64,000 nt of DNA, from assembly GCA_019914945.1 (NCBI GenBank), contig CM034099.1:2418001-2482000 (forward strand). Reading direction: 5' to 3'. Position numbers and translations under genes: made by a program. This DNA is from Typha latifolia. Its lineage: Eukaryota > Streptophyta > Magnoliopsida > Poales > Typhaceae. This document shows, in pieces, positions 1 to 10,673 of the stretch; positions within the stretch are counted from its first letter, which is position 1, and each line of letters opens with the position of its first letter. Below the pieces are notes generated by a model. That model was not told where the DNA came from. It made no database searches and saw only the letters and a program-made list of their open reading frames with translations.

Positions 1-2623
1 GTATAGTAACATATAAGCCAAAAAGTAATATGCTTCTAGATTAAAGATTAATAGAGTGATCATAGTCATGGTCTTATGAGTTGCCTTGGCTCACTAAGAT
101 AAATGTACTTGTACAAAGGTGGATACTGAAATGGAGAGTGGACTCACCTCACAGCACTTTGAAGAACATTATTGCGGATCGTAATATTTTTTGATGATTG
201 GTTATATGCAATTCCATACTGATCCCAGCCACTCTTTATTGCTATCGCATCGTCACCTACACTAATGTATGACTTCTCTATCAACACATTCTCGCAGGAA
301 TCTACATTGAACAACAAGACATTAGAATCAAGAAGGCCGAATGAGTGAACAAGAATGAAGTTAATTTCATCAAATCCAAGCAAGCATGGTAATTGAGGGT
401 GAAATCCAAATCCAAACGAATATTACTATTGAGTGTGAATGGTAAACTCCTTGAAGAATGTATCTGAAGACCAGGAAAAGAAAAGCTTTTGCTGCCAAAA
501 AAATTTAGCTTTTTCTTTGTTCAAAAATATGATCGTCTCTTATAAGTTTCTCTAGGAATGAACTGGAAAAGTGTAATGTCAGCAATACCTAAAAGGAGAT
601 TCTAGTTCACTGGTTAACATTTCTTACAGAACACAATACATTTTTCATTGGCCCAGATAAACAGATTTCTAAAATGGAAATAGAGAGAAAAGAAAAAAAA
701 AAAAAAAAGTATTGAAGTTAAAGACACAGATGCACGCTTACCAGGATCAATTCCATCTGTGTTTGGTGCACCGTAAAGAGGAGCCAATATGGTTGCATTT
801 GAGACAAGAACATCTTTGCAGTCATACAGATGGACTGTCCAGAATGGAGAATTACGTAGGGTTACACTAGAAATTTCTATATCTTTGGACCACATTAGCT
901 GCACAAGGGGACCTCTTGTGTTGTTTAGCTCTTCATTTTGAAATTTGGTCCACCACGCTTGACCCTGTCCATCTATGGTACCATTGTCTCCTGCAACAGA
1001 GAAGAGTTCGATCAAACTAATCTAATTCAATTAACATGAAATGCATTCTTTATTTATAAACATTTTTCTTCTAGAATATAAAATATAAAAATCACTATTT
1101 TCTAACTTGTTAGGACTTTAAGAGTATTTAGTGTGGTCACTAGTTCTAGATCATTTGTAAGACAAAGTATAAGGTCGCATGCCACCGGGTGACGGCCTTT
1201 TATGTTTTATTTATTAGGCACTTTCTTCAGATATTTTAGTATATTTTTCTCTTTAGTTTTACCTATATAAAAGTTTAGAAGACTGTTTACAAGACTAATC
1301 TTTTTTGAGATAGCCTATTTTGTTTCTCCTCGGTGAATTCCAACACTCCATTGATGTATACCATGGGTTTGTTCTTTTGTTTTTCACATCAGCAATTAGT
1401 GAATTAACACAGCATAAAAGCATAAATCCTAAGTTTAAATCTTACTAATCACATCTATTGTTTAAAATATAAAACCTCCATCAGCTTAAGTTAAGTCATC
1501 TTCTTAAGTCTATCAAAATATTTTAAACTGAAAAATAAAAAGTGTGCTAGAACATAAAATATAAAAATTATTATTCTCTAATGACTTAAGTTTTTAAAAT
1601 TATTGACAAGTATACAAAGTAAATTCTACAAACATTTTTTATTATATAATTTTTTGCAAAAGGGAATCAACTGAAATGTGTTAGTCCCTATCTTTGTCCC
1701 TTCATTTAAATCTGGCAAAACCAAATAATGGTGAACACCCTCTGAGCTATTATTTTGTTCTTTTACTTTAAAGATAGAAAACTGGAGAGAAAATATTAAC
1801 ATAACATGGCCTGAAGTAATTTTTCTTTTCTTATCTTAATTTGACTGACTAACCTGTTATAACCACATCGAGCAGGTTTTGACCATGGATTAGACTCCCA
1901 TATCTAGGTCCTTTCTTTTCCCTCCCCTGTCCATACGATGGCAATGGTGGCATCAAAGGCCACTGCTTCTCGTCCTGTTAGATTGCACAAATAATTAAGA
2001 AAGTATTTGACGTGAGAGAAAGCATAACTCTGTTTTTAGGAGGTTAATTAAACCTTTTCTTCATTGAAAAAAGGCATTCTAAACTTTGATCCCTAGTCAG
2101 AAAGGTATTCTATTCATTCACCTTTGACCATCTCAAGTAGAGTTGAAGTTATCTAATGGCTCACCTCAGCACCAAGAATAACTGCATCTTTCATGAGGAA
2201 GAGAGTCATATGGCTAGTGAGATTAAAGGGTGCAGTAAGCCACCTCCCATGTCCGACGTTAAGCTGCCCCCCACCAAGCTCTTCGATCTTGCGCACCGCC
2301 TGCTCGAACGCCTTGGTGTTCAACGTCACCCCATCCCCAACCCCTCCAAACTCCTCCAAGTTGAAGACCCTCCGGCGGCCAGACCTCGAGGCCGATGATC
2401 GTACGATGCTGATCGTAGTCGCGGTGTAAACCACGCCGCTAGACGTCGTCTCAATCTGCTCTTTGACATAATCAAACCTCGTGTTACCGGCCTGCTGAAC
2501 GTAAACGACCAAGTAGAGAATGCACAGCAATGAGACTGCAACAAGGCACAGCAATGCTTTCATGCATGCTGCAGGCCTTTGTTGGTGTGACTTTAATCTA
2601 ATGCTGGAAAGAAGATCTGCCAT
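1..2623 (-). CDS. Membrane-anchored GH28 polygalacturonase-like protein, 5' part (truncated by window edge)
   Basis: Pectin-degrading glycoside hydrolase family 28 protein. Exons on the minus strand are 2623-2165, 1974-1854, 990-742 and 301-148; all have GT/AG ends and the phases join. About 327 residues are present. The ATG at 2623 gives a short cytosolic stretch and then one hydrophobic segment (about residues 20-43), so this looks like a type II membrane or signal-anchor form rather than a cleaved secreted enzyme. Conserved GH28 motifs are visible: GTIDGQG and WW in exon 3, NTDGIDP across the exon 3/4 junction, and GDDAIAIKSG in exon 4, giving the catalytic aspartates. The GHG and RIK motifs and the C-terminus must lie left of base 1. 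Bases 1-147 read as intron. The closest family is the 'probable polygalacturonase' clade of plants; exact substrate is inferred. Confidence 0.9.
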
Positions 2624-3954
2624 CTTGATCTCTGTGATCCCAACTTGCTATGGGATATATGTTTATATGTCTACTGGTTCTTGGAAGAGAACGTCGCAGA
2701 ATTTTGGAGGATCTATCATAACAATCAAACGGTTGTTGACTTGTTGGTTTAGTTCAATAGAGTCGTAGTAAGATATAGCTTTTCTGTTATCATCAAGATC
2801 TACCCAATCGTTTATCTCCAAAACTTTTATCTTTTTTCCGAATATATATGATATAAAGTAATCTTCGGATATAATAATAACTAAATTTACAAGGTGTTTG
2901 TTTTACTAGCGGATAATTTCTCCTATCCAATCTTTGGATATATCCATGTATTATTAGTTGGATTAGGCTGCTCCGGCTAATACTCGGGCGAACCCATCCA
3001 TGTAGTTTTCATATAACATCTGACTGTTACTTGACTAATTACTATTAACTCTGCTCTATGATTTATGATACTTTGTTGATTAAATTATTAACATACCTTG
3101 AAAATTTTCTAATCTAAACCCACACTAACCAAACCGTTTAAAGCCAGTATCCAATCTTAACCCAACCCAACCTCTTCGTAGATCTAATCACCCTTTCCAA
3201 CCCCACCAAAAAGTTATTTATGATATTTAAAAAAATTATCTTTAATATTTTTAACAGAATATTTTTTTAGTTAAATAGTTTTCTGTTTGAAAATGGCAGT
3301 TTAAGTTAAGCTGGTTAAAGCTTTAAAAGAGGTTCCAAAAAACTCACGGTGTTATGTAAAAATTATAAGAAAAAAAAATTTAGATTACAGAATCCTTAAA
3401 AATGGAGTGCAATAAAAAAATAATAAAAATATATAAGAAAATTTTGTTTTCAGTAATTTGAAATAATTAATTTATTCTACTATGGTCTGTCAGATGCCTC
3501 TGTTATTTTCATCTTGCTCTAGCTTTATGATCAATGTGACAATGCAATTTGCAAACATTGCTTCTCCCAACTCTTGGAATTAAAGGTTAATGCTACATAG
3601 AATATCTAGAGGTCTGAGGCACTAAACTGCAATTAAATTGCTTCATAAAGTTGTTCCACCGAAATCATCAACATCTGATTCTTTTGTAGTTTTCACTGAA
3701 AAGAGAAGAATTATACATAAGAAAAGATTATATGGACATGCTAAGAATAATTAGAAACTATAGAAACAGAATTTAGTTCAAACCAAACTCACATATTACA
3801 GTGCTAGGGATCAGTAAACCTTCAATTGATGTCCAGAGATATGGAGTTTGAGCATTGCTTTCAGCCCATTATTTAACCATTCCCAGTGATTATGGAAATT
3901 TGTAGCAGCTGTCCGCCATTTCTCCTTGAATAATAAAAGAATAGATGGATAAAT
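2624..3954. other. Intergenic, AT-rich; no gene seen
   Basis: This holds the promoter side of the polygalacturonase and AT-rich sequence with many A/T runs. No conserved reading frame, RNA gene or clear transposon end was recognised. Confidence 0.6.
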
Positions 3955-4400
3955 TCTATGTAGTCTCTAGCTGACAAAGGTCAACCATAATACTAGTTTG
4001 CTCAATTTGCCTTAGCATGGAGCACCCATAAATGGCATTGCTTTCTGGATGTGCTCTTCCTCACCATGTATATATGACTCATGAACTCTGCCTTTCAGCT
4101 TGGTAGAACTAATTCTAGGAGTTCTCTCTTCTCCCACAGCACTCCATCAAAATCCTTGCATCATCAGACTCCTTCCTCATGTTTGCCTCCAGATGCATGT
4201 GTGCCAGAAATACAGATTCTACTGTCGTCAAGCAGCTTATGTAAAAAAGAAATAGAGCACAGCAGTATACTGTGTCAGGCTTCATAGGCAGACTCATGAC
4301 CAGCTCTTCTACCTCCTCAAACTGCCGGGCTCTGCCTAAAAGGTCATGCAGGATAAAGTTTCATCCTTCACTGAAGTTCATATTTTGTGTTTTTTCAGAA
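3955..4400 (-). pseudogene. Decayed duplicate of the C-terminal end of the adjacent PPR gene
   Basis: The sequence lines up with about 4865-5375, the 3' coding end of the intact PPR gene next door, on the same strand. Shared blocks include the MPMKPDTV stretch, the EANMR stretch of the E motif and the region just before the stop codon. The copy lacks roughly 50 bp in the middle and carries frameshifts, so no usable reading frame survives. It has no N-terminal PPR repeats. It is best read as a partial tandem duplication, or a recombination remnant, of the last quarter of the gene. The homology starts near the functional stop codon and fades around 4400. Confidence 0.85.
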
Positions 4401-4867
4401 AAATTCCTCAACTGGCATAAGATCAAGGTAACTCCGTCCCACATTCTCACAAATCATGACAAGAAATACCAAAAATCATTTCACTTAGAGGTTCCTCTAA
4501 ACATGCATACTGACTTCAATAAGCAATCCTAGGAGTCTTAGAGATACATGATTTATATCATCTCACCTTCTTATTTCAGAAAGATTGAGTAGATCAGGCA
4601 CTTGAATAAGCTGTAACTGTAGGTACATGATTATGATTTCTGCACCCTCCTACATTGCTCACTAAGCATCTGGCAGCGAAGAGTTTGAGCAATCTTTTCA
4701 CAGGTGACCGCATATATGACTTTGCAGATTTCCACAGCAATGCTTGAAAATCTCTGCCCAAGTTCTTCCTTGGTGCTTGATGCTTGTCATATTTTTAATC
4801 ACTCCTTGAAAGAATGGACATTACATCAGAACATTAGCCAACCATTACTGCTTCAGTGAGAATCACT
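4401..4867. other. Spacer and probable 3' UTR of the PPR gene
   Basis: About 470 bp separate the decayed copy from the PPR stop codon. No conserved protein is recognisable in any frame. The part nearest 4867 is probably the 3' UTR of the PPR transcript. Confidence 0.5.
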
Positions 4868-6898
4868 CTATGCAATGCCAACCTGACAAAGGTTAACAAT
4901 ACCTTTAGTTTGCTTAATTTGCCTTGTCAGTTTCTCTAAGCACTCGTAAATATCTTTGCTCTCTGGATGTGAATTGTCCCTTGCAATGAATTCATGAACC
5001 ATACCATTCACCTCAATAGAGCTACACCCAGGAGTTTTCTCTACTCCCATATTCCTCATCCAAATCCGCACTTTATCAGCCTCCTGCCTCATGTTTGCCT
5101 CCACATACATATTAGCTAGCAACACATAGATTCCACTGTCATGCGGATCTAACTCTAGTAGTTTCAATGCTGCTCTTTCACCCATGGAAACATTATGATG
5201 AGTTCTACAAGCAAAGAACAGTGCAGCCCAAACTACTGTGTCGGGCTTCATGGGCATAGACTCGACCAGCTCTTCTGCCTCATCTAAGTGGCCGGCTCTA
5301 CCTAGAAGGTCTACCATGCATGAGTAATGTTTCAGCCTTCTTTGAAGTTTATACTTTGTGTTCATTTCAGCAAAAAATGCTCGTCCCTCATTAACCAGAC
5401 CAGCATGACAACAGGCTGACAGAACCCCTACAAAGGTAACTTCATCTGGCTGTAATCCGATTTCCTTCATATCTAAGAAGTGCTTTATAGCCTCTCCTGC
5501 ATATCCATTACTAGCCAAACCACAAATCATCGCTGTCCAGGTTAGTGCATTTCTCTCAGGGATCTCTCTGAACATGAGAAGCGATTTCTCAATGTTTCCA
5601 CACTTGGCATACATGTCAACCAGAGCAGTCCCAAGAGCAACTCTCAAGGAGAAGCCACTTCTTTCGATGTAATGGTGAACCCACATCCCCATTTCTAGGG
5701 CACCAAGTTGGGAACATGCAGACAAAAGACTAACCATGGTAACCTCGTCGGGTATCACATTCGATGCTTGCATTTCATGAAATAAGAAAATTGCCTCCTT
5801 ACCTCGTTTACATTGAACATAACCAGCTATTAAGGCATTCCATGGGACAACATCCCTCTCTGGCATCTCGTCGAAGAGATGTTGAGCAGATTCCAATAGT
5901 CCAAACTTTGCATACCCTGTTATCATGGTGGTCCAAGAAACAACAGTCCTCTTTGCCATGCTATTGAACAATGATTCTGCAGGCTCCAAATTTCCGCACT
6001 TCACATACATATCCATCAGGGCATTGCTTAGAGGAACTGTTAATTCCAATCCATTTTCATCTACATATTGATGAAATTTCCATCCAAGATCTAAATCTTG
6101 CAATTGTGTACAGCATGAGACAACTCCTATCATGGTAACCTCATCAGGCCTAATGTTTCCCACCTGCATCTGTCTAAAAATCTCCAATGCTTCTCTCGGA
6201 TGCCCACTCTGCACATAAGAGTTTATCATTGTATTCCAGGAAACTAAATCTCTCACACAACTTCTGTCGAACAACTTACGTGCATTTTCCAGTCCACCAC
6301 ATGTGGCAAACATATTAATTAACGCATTGGTCACATAAACATCCGAATCGAAACCAAATTGCAACACATGAACAAACACCCCAATCCCACATCTAAGATA
6401 AGACATTCTAGCACAAGCCTTGAACAAGAAAGGATAGGTGTAGTTGTCCGGCCGCGCATTGGATTCAAGCATCAACTTATACAACGACAAAGATTCTTTC
6501 GGCTCATCGCTATCGGAATAGCCTCGGATTGCCACATTCCAAGAAAAAACATTTGGGTTTTCCAGAGTGCTTAGGATCAATCTGCCATAGCCAAGGTTAG
6601 GAGAATCTGAGATGGAACAGAAGGAAATCAAGCGGCCCGCGAAGAACCCATTTGAGATTACACCGCAGAGAACCATTTGAGCTTGGACTTGCTTCAGTTG
6701 GTCCAATGTGCGGCATCTTTCGTCCAAGAGGGAGAGGAGCGGGTGTGTGGGAACGGAAGGGCGGGTTGACTTTGGCTTGGGTTTTGGGCTATGAGCAGGA
6801 GGTAATCGGCTATTGTGGAGGAGAGAGATGGGTGGGATTTGGAGGAGATTTAGAACGCGAGAAGTGGATTGGGCATGGGAGAGTTGGAGAGAGATCAT
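4868..6898 (-). CDS. SLO1: PLS-class pentatricopeptide repeat protein with E/E+ domain, SLO1-like organellar RNA editing factor
   Basis: Single-exon gene of 676 codons. The first ~50 residues are rich in Ser, Pro, Arg and Lys and lack acidic residues, consistent with an organelle transit peptide. PPR P, L and S motifs run from about residue 110 to 560 (repeated forms such as DLVSWNTMINSYVQ and ALVDMYAKCGNIE). The C-terminus has an E motif (MPMKPDTVVWAALF) and an E+ stretch (GCSSIEVNGMVHEF) and ends without a DYW deaminase domain. From memory of the family, the order and wording of motifs (HPLLSLLDERC, NPNVFSWNVAIRG, RTVVSWTTMITGYAKFG) resemble Arabidopsis SLO1 (At2g22410), a mitochondrial E-class factor needed for editing nad4 and nad9 transcripts. 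Orthology and targets are inferred. Lack of introns is normal for this family. Confidence 0.85.
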   Translation of the reverse strand: MISLQLSHAQSTSRVLNLLQIPPISLLHNSRLPPAHSPKPKPKSTRPSVPTHPLLSLLDERCRTLDQLKQVQAQMVLCGVISNGFFAGRLISFCSISDSPNLGYGRLILSTLENPNVFSWNVAIRGYSDSDEPKESLSLYKLMLESNARPDNYTYPFLFKACARMSYLRCGIGVFVHVLQFGFDSDVYVTNALINMFATCGGLENARKLFDRSCVRDLVSWNTMINSYVQSGHPREALEIFRQMQVGNIRPDEVTMIGVVSCCTQLQDLDLGWKFHQYVDENGLELTVPLSNALMDMYVKCGNLEPAESLFNSMAKRTVVSWTTMITGYAKFGLLESAQHLFDEMPERDVVPWNALIAGYVQCKRGKEAIFLFHEMQASNVIPDEVTMVSLLSACSQLGALEMGMWVHHYIERSGFSLRVALGTALVDMYAKCGNIEKSLLMFREIPERNALTWTAMICGLASNGYAGEAIKHFLDMKEIGLQPDEVTFVGVLSACCHAGLVNEGRAFFAEMNTKYKLQRRLKHYSCMVDLLGRAGHLDEAEELVESMPMKPDTVVWAALFFACRTHHNVSMGERAALKLLELDPHDSGIYVLLANMYVEANMRQEADKVRIWMRNMGVEKTPGCSSIEVNGMVHEFIARDNSHPESKDIYECLEKLTRQIKQTKGIVNLCQVGIA

Positions 6899-7343
6899 GA
6901 AGAGGGAAGCAATGTTCGAGCTCAGGAGGGGACTTTGTTTTGACTTAAAAACAACAAGAGTCTTTTTGCAAGTTACACCCTCCTAATACGGCTATTTGTT
7001 TTTTGTACATTACCCACCATATTCCATATCCCACTGTGACTGATACGCTCCTCACGGGGCAAATCCGTTACGAAAATTCTTTCCCATCTCGCCTATTGAA
7101 ACCGGGGGGGGGGGAGTCACCGATACGAAGAACAAATTTTCAAAATTAAAAATAAATAAATAAAAGGAAAGTGATAAAGGCCCTGCCATTATATTAATAG
7201 CCACTCAGCGAATGCGTTCGAGAAAAACCGAAACCCCACGCCCACCCTCCCACTCCCAACTGGCGTTCTAATCCTCCCTTTCCACTACCTCCACTATATA
7301 TCCCACCCCCTCCAGCCCAAACAAACCACACCACACCACCATC
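6899..7343. promoter_or_regulatory. Divergent intergenic region between PPR and cystatin 1, with cystatin TATA box
   Basis: A 445-bp head-to-head spacer. A TATA-like TATATAT lies at 7295-7301, about 43 bp upstream of the cystatin ATG. A C/G homopolymer sits near 7105-7113. No other gene is seen. Confidence 0.55.
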
Positions 7344-7715
7344 ATGAAATCCCTCTCTCTTCTCCTTCTTCTTCCTCTCCTTCTCATCCTCGCATCGCCG
7401 TCTCATGTATCCGCCAAACATCCACGCAGGGCGTTGGCCCTCGGGGGTTGGAAGGCCATCAAAAACATCAGCGACCCCCAGGTCCAGGAGCTCGGCGAGT
7501 ACGCCATCGCGGAGCACAACAAGGCGGCCAAGCCCGAGCTTGTGTTCGGAAAGGTGGTGAAGGGCGAGACCCAAGTCGTGTCCGGCGTCAACTACCGGCT
7601 CGTGGTGGAGGCCAAGGACGCAGGCGGGGCGACCGGAGAGTACGAGGCTGTGGTCTGGGAGAAGACGTGGGAGGGGTTCAAGCAGCTCATCTCCTTTAAG
7701 CCCGTGAAGAATTGA
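7344..7715 (+). CDS. Secreted phytocystatin (cysteine protease inhibitor) 1
   Basis: Intronless, 123 residues. Residues 1-24 form a signal peptide (Leu-rich core ending SHVSA). The inhibitor features are all present: the N-terminal Gly pair at 34-35, the plant cystatin signature LGEYAIAEHN at 50-59, the QxVxG reactive loop as QVVSG at 77-81, and Trp108 of the second hairpin loop in KTWEGF. It is expected to block papain-like and legumain-regulated cysteine proteases in the secretory pathway or apoplast; it lacks the C-terminal legumain-inhibiting extension. The start is the first ATG about 43 bp after a TATA box. It pairs with a paralogue 2.6 kb downstream on the same strand. Confidence 0.95.
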   Translation: MKSLSLLLLLPLLLILASPSHVSAKHPRRALALGGWKAIKNISDPQVQELGEYAIAEHNKAAKPELVFGKVVKGETQVVSGVNYRLVVEAKDAGGATGEYEAVVWEKTWEGFKQLISFKPVKN

Positions 7716-7904
7716 TGATGTTATGTGTAACGTGTTTTTAATTTGGTGGAGATCTTTGTGATGTTGGTTGGCGTTTATCTTCTCTTGATAAAGATTTAGA
7801 TCTGTTGATCCATCTCCTTGTTTTAATTATATCAATTTGGGAGCCTATCTTGACCGGAAATGGAGCGATCATACCTAACTTATTTGGGCCTTGACCCTAA
7901 GCAA

Positions 7905-7935
<31 letters not shown>

Positions 7936-10230
7936 AGAAGATGATAGAGAAAATATATTTTTATCTCTTTTATCCTTTAAGGACGTTTTCTTTAGGGAAA
8001 GTCCATACGAGAAATATCATTTAGTTTAAACCAAAAGATTATAACTGCCGGTTAAAAAATTGATACACAAAGGAAAATTGAGAAATGATTTGGATAACCC
8101 CACTTAGGCATCCTTTACTTTAGTAATAACGTGGGTTTATTTCATAAATAATTATTTTTATATTTATTTGTGTTCTATAATAAGAATATAATAATTTTTT
8201 TTGATATAATATAAAGTTTAGAAAAAGATGAAAAATTATTTTACTTTTTAGAAAAATACTATGAATCCTCATTGATTTGATATAAAGAAGTTTAATTGGA
8301 TGTACAACAAGGATAAATTAGTAATTGGATTAGCATGTGGTATAATTATAATTTTGATGAATAGAGTTGTATCCTAGAATGAGATTATTATGATGTTTAG
8401 TTGTCATTTTAGAATATAAAATTATATTTAGAATAATAAAAAAATTATTTTTTAAATGAACGAGGACTTAGAGAAACATCAACAATACAATAGTAAACAA
8501 ACTGTATCAAATCAGAGGTAAAGAAAATAAAGCAACCAAAGGGCGAAGAAAATAAAGCAATCATAATAACACCACGATAGTACAACACTAGAATAAGGGC
8601 TTTTATTAGCTCTAAAATTGCGACTTTAGTTTATCCACATCAACATTGAAGTAAGCACAACAATCATCATATAGTAATCGGTTAAAGTAAAAGAAATTAA
8701 GCAAAGAAACTAAGTTCAAAAGGCTAGCTGCCTTGGTGGATACTACAGCGGAAGAAGAAGTTGGGGTGAATAGAGGAAGGAGGGAGGGCAAGATGGAATG
8801 TGGGGAAAGAAGGGAGGTAGATCGGATAGTGGGGAGGTTGATGACGATAATTTTGACAAAGACCGACATAGCAATAGCAGCAACTAGTCGAAGATCGCGA
8901 ACACACAAGTGGTTGTAAACCTAAAAGGCAAAGGAGAGGGAGAGGGAGAGGAAGTGAAAAGAGATGACAATAAAGGAGCAAGGTTAACTAGTGGAATGGG
9001 CGAAGAAGGGAGAAAAAAAATTATAAACGAGAGAAGGATCTCTCCTCTCTCATAGTCACTCTAGATAGGAGACAAGAGGGAAGAAAATGTCGACTGCGAA
9101 AAGAAAGCCCTCTTTAGAAGAGAGGAGGAAGGGAATGACTGAAATGCTAGTAGAGCTAGAGCTGGCTGCAAAAATAACGTTAACTTAACATACTTTGTAA
9201 TAACATGCGTGCATGGCTTTGTGTGATAATATTATGTGTTATAGTGTTATTATACTTTTAATAAAATTGTTTGATGTCACTGTAATAAATTGAGAGGCTC
9301 ATAGTTGTTCGATCGGCTGCTAGGTCATGTGCAACTTTGAAGTAATCTATACACGTTGCCGAGGATCCTCTGTTCTAGTTAAATATTGCAAGCTAAATTC
9401 TGTGAGCGATGCCGATTATGTTAATTGATGCAATATCGTGAAAGAAATACTTCTATTTTATCGCTGTTTTGTATTTGATGATATAATTTAAAAATAAAAA
9501 CGAAATAATAGTATATAATACCAAGACTTAACAAAGAAAGAGAAAGGATTATGTTTCAGAGGTGATCAACATTTGAAAGAAGATCAATTCGTTCACTTCA
9601 AACCTCTTTTCCTTTGTAACATTGTATTCACTGTGCTAACGCTATTGGCAGTGGCTACTGACTAGTGATATATTAATATACAAGAAGTCTAGGACTATAT
9701 TAGCAAGTTGGATTAGAATTTTCAATATTAGCTCCAATTCCAATGTTTAGTTTACTTTACTTACCTATTAATGGCTTCATTACTATTCAATCTAGGGGGC
9801 ACTTTAATCTAAGAACTCGATTGTCTCACACCACTTTCTTCCACGAAGCAGATCAGAATGGTGAAATTTATCACAGCTCTATATATATATTGTGAGTTAA
9901 ATAGTACTATATAGCATTCACCTGTACTCTTTTGTAGTCCCTGTATCAATAGAATCCAACTGATTTAGTAGAGAAAATGGGTCTAGTAGGGGACAACAGG
10001 CAATATTATATTCTATCAACTATCTATCTACTCTTTTTAAAATAATATCAGGGTACAAATACCATCGAACTTCTCGCACACGACTTTGGAGTCAACTAAA
10101 GGATTGAAACCCAATGTGGTATCCAGTGTTTAGATCTAAAAGCAATGACTTAATCCACCTGAAATGTATTGCATTAACTTAGTCAACACTCAAAGTTGAG
10201 AATAAACTAAGGACACTTGGCCCTCCTATC
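7716..10230. other. Intergenic spacer between the two cystatin genes
   Basis: A (TA)n run lies at 7908-7935 just after cystatin 1. Bases 8740-9060 are purine-rich low-complexity sequence on the plus strand. The rest is AT-rich. Short open frames in the purine-rich part are composition artefacts. Confidence 0.55.
7908..7935. repeat. (TA)n microsatellite
   Basis: An uninterrupted TA dinucleotide run of about 28 bp, some 190 bp after the cystatin 1 stop codon. Confidence 0.95.
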
Positions 10231-10234
10231 CCCT

Positions 10235-10242
10235 TATATAAA
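10235..10242 (+). promoter_or_regulatory. TATA box of cystatin 2
   Basis: TATATAAA, 42 bp upstream of the ATG at 10284. Confidence 0.7.
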
Positions 10243-10283
10243 GAGAGTAGGGATCCTCCTATCCACATTGAGCTCACACCACC

Positions 10284-10673
10284 ATGAGATCCCTTCTTCT
10301 CCTTCCTCTTCTTCCTCTTCTTCTTGCCACTACCATCCCTACTTCGCATGCATCTAACGAAACATCTCCGCCGTCTCCTAAGCCCTTGATCGTCGGTGGA
10401 TGGACCCGGATCAAGAACGTAACGGAACCAAACATACAGGCGATTGGCGAGTACGCCGTAGCGGAGCACAACAAGACGTCGCCAAAGGCTGGCAAGATGT
10501 TCAGGAGGGTGGTGAAAGGCGACAAGCAGTTCGTGGCGGGTCTCAACTACCTGTTGGTGGTGGAGGTGACGAGCAGGCAAGGCACAGTGTTGCAGTACTT
10601 GGCCATGGTGTGGGAGAGGCCCTGGGATGGGTTTCGAGCTCTCAGGTACTTCAGGCGCATTACTAAGAGTTGA
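10284..10673 (+). CDS. Secreted phytocystatin (cysteine protease inhibitor) 2
   Basis: Intronless, 129 residues, tandem paralogue of the gene at 7344. It has a signal peptide of about 24 residues, the Gly pair at 38-39, the signature IGEYAVAEHN at 54-63, the reactive loop QFVAG at 82-86 and a Pro-Trp second loop at 112-113. The PW form is the standard plant second loop, whereas copy 1 has TW. Compared with copy 1 it has a longer Ser/Pro-rich linker after the signal peptide, two Asn-X-Ser/Thr sites (NET, NKT) and a very basic C-terminal end (RYFRRITKS). Divergence is mostly outside the inhibitory contacts, which suggests both copies are active inhibitors with different targets or expression. 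Role assignment rests on the family; specificity is unknown. Confidence 0.95.
   Translation: MRSLLLLPLLPLLLATTIPTSHASNETSPPSPKPLIVGGWTRIKNVTEPNIQAIGEYAVAEHNKTSPKAGKMFRRVVKGDKQFVAGLNYLLVVEVTSRQGTVLQYLAMVWERPWDGFRALRYFRRITKS

Noticed and set aside
7403..7591. Antisense open frame across cystatin 1, and a similar one across cystatin 2
   Set aside because: Mirror frames of GC-rich coding sequence; no motifs.
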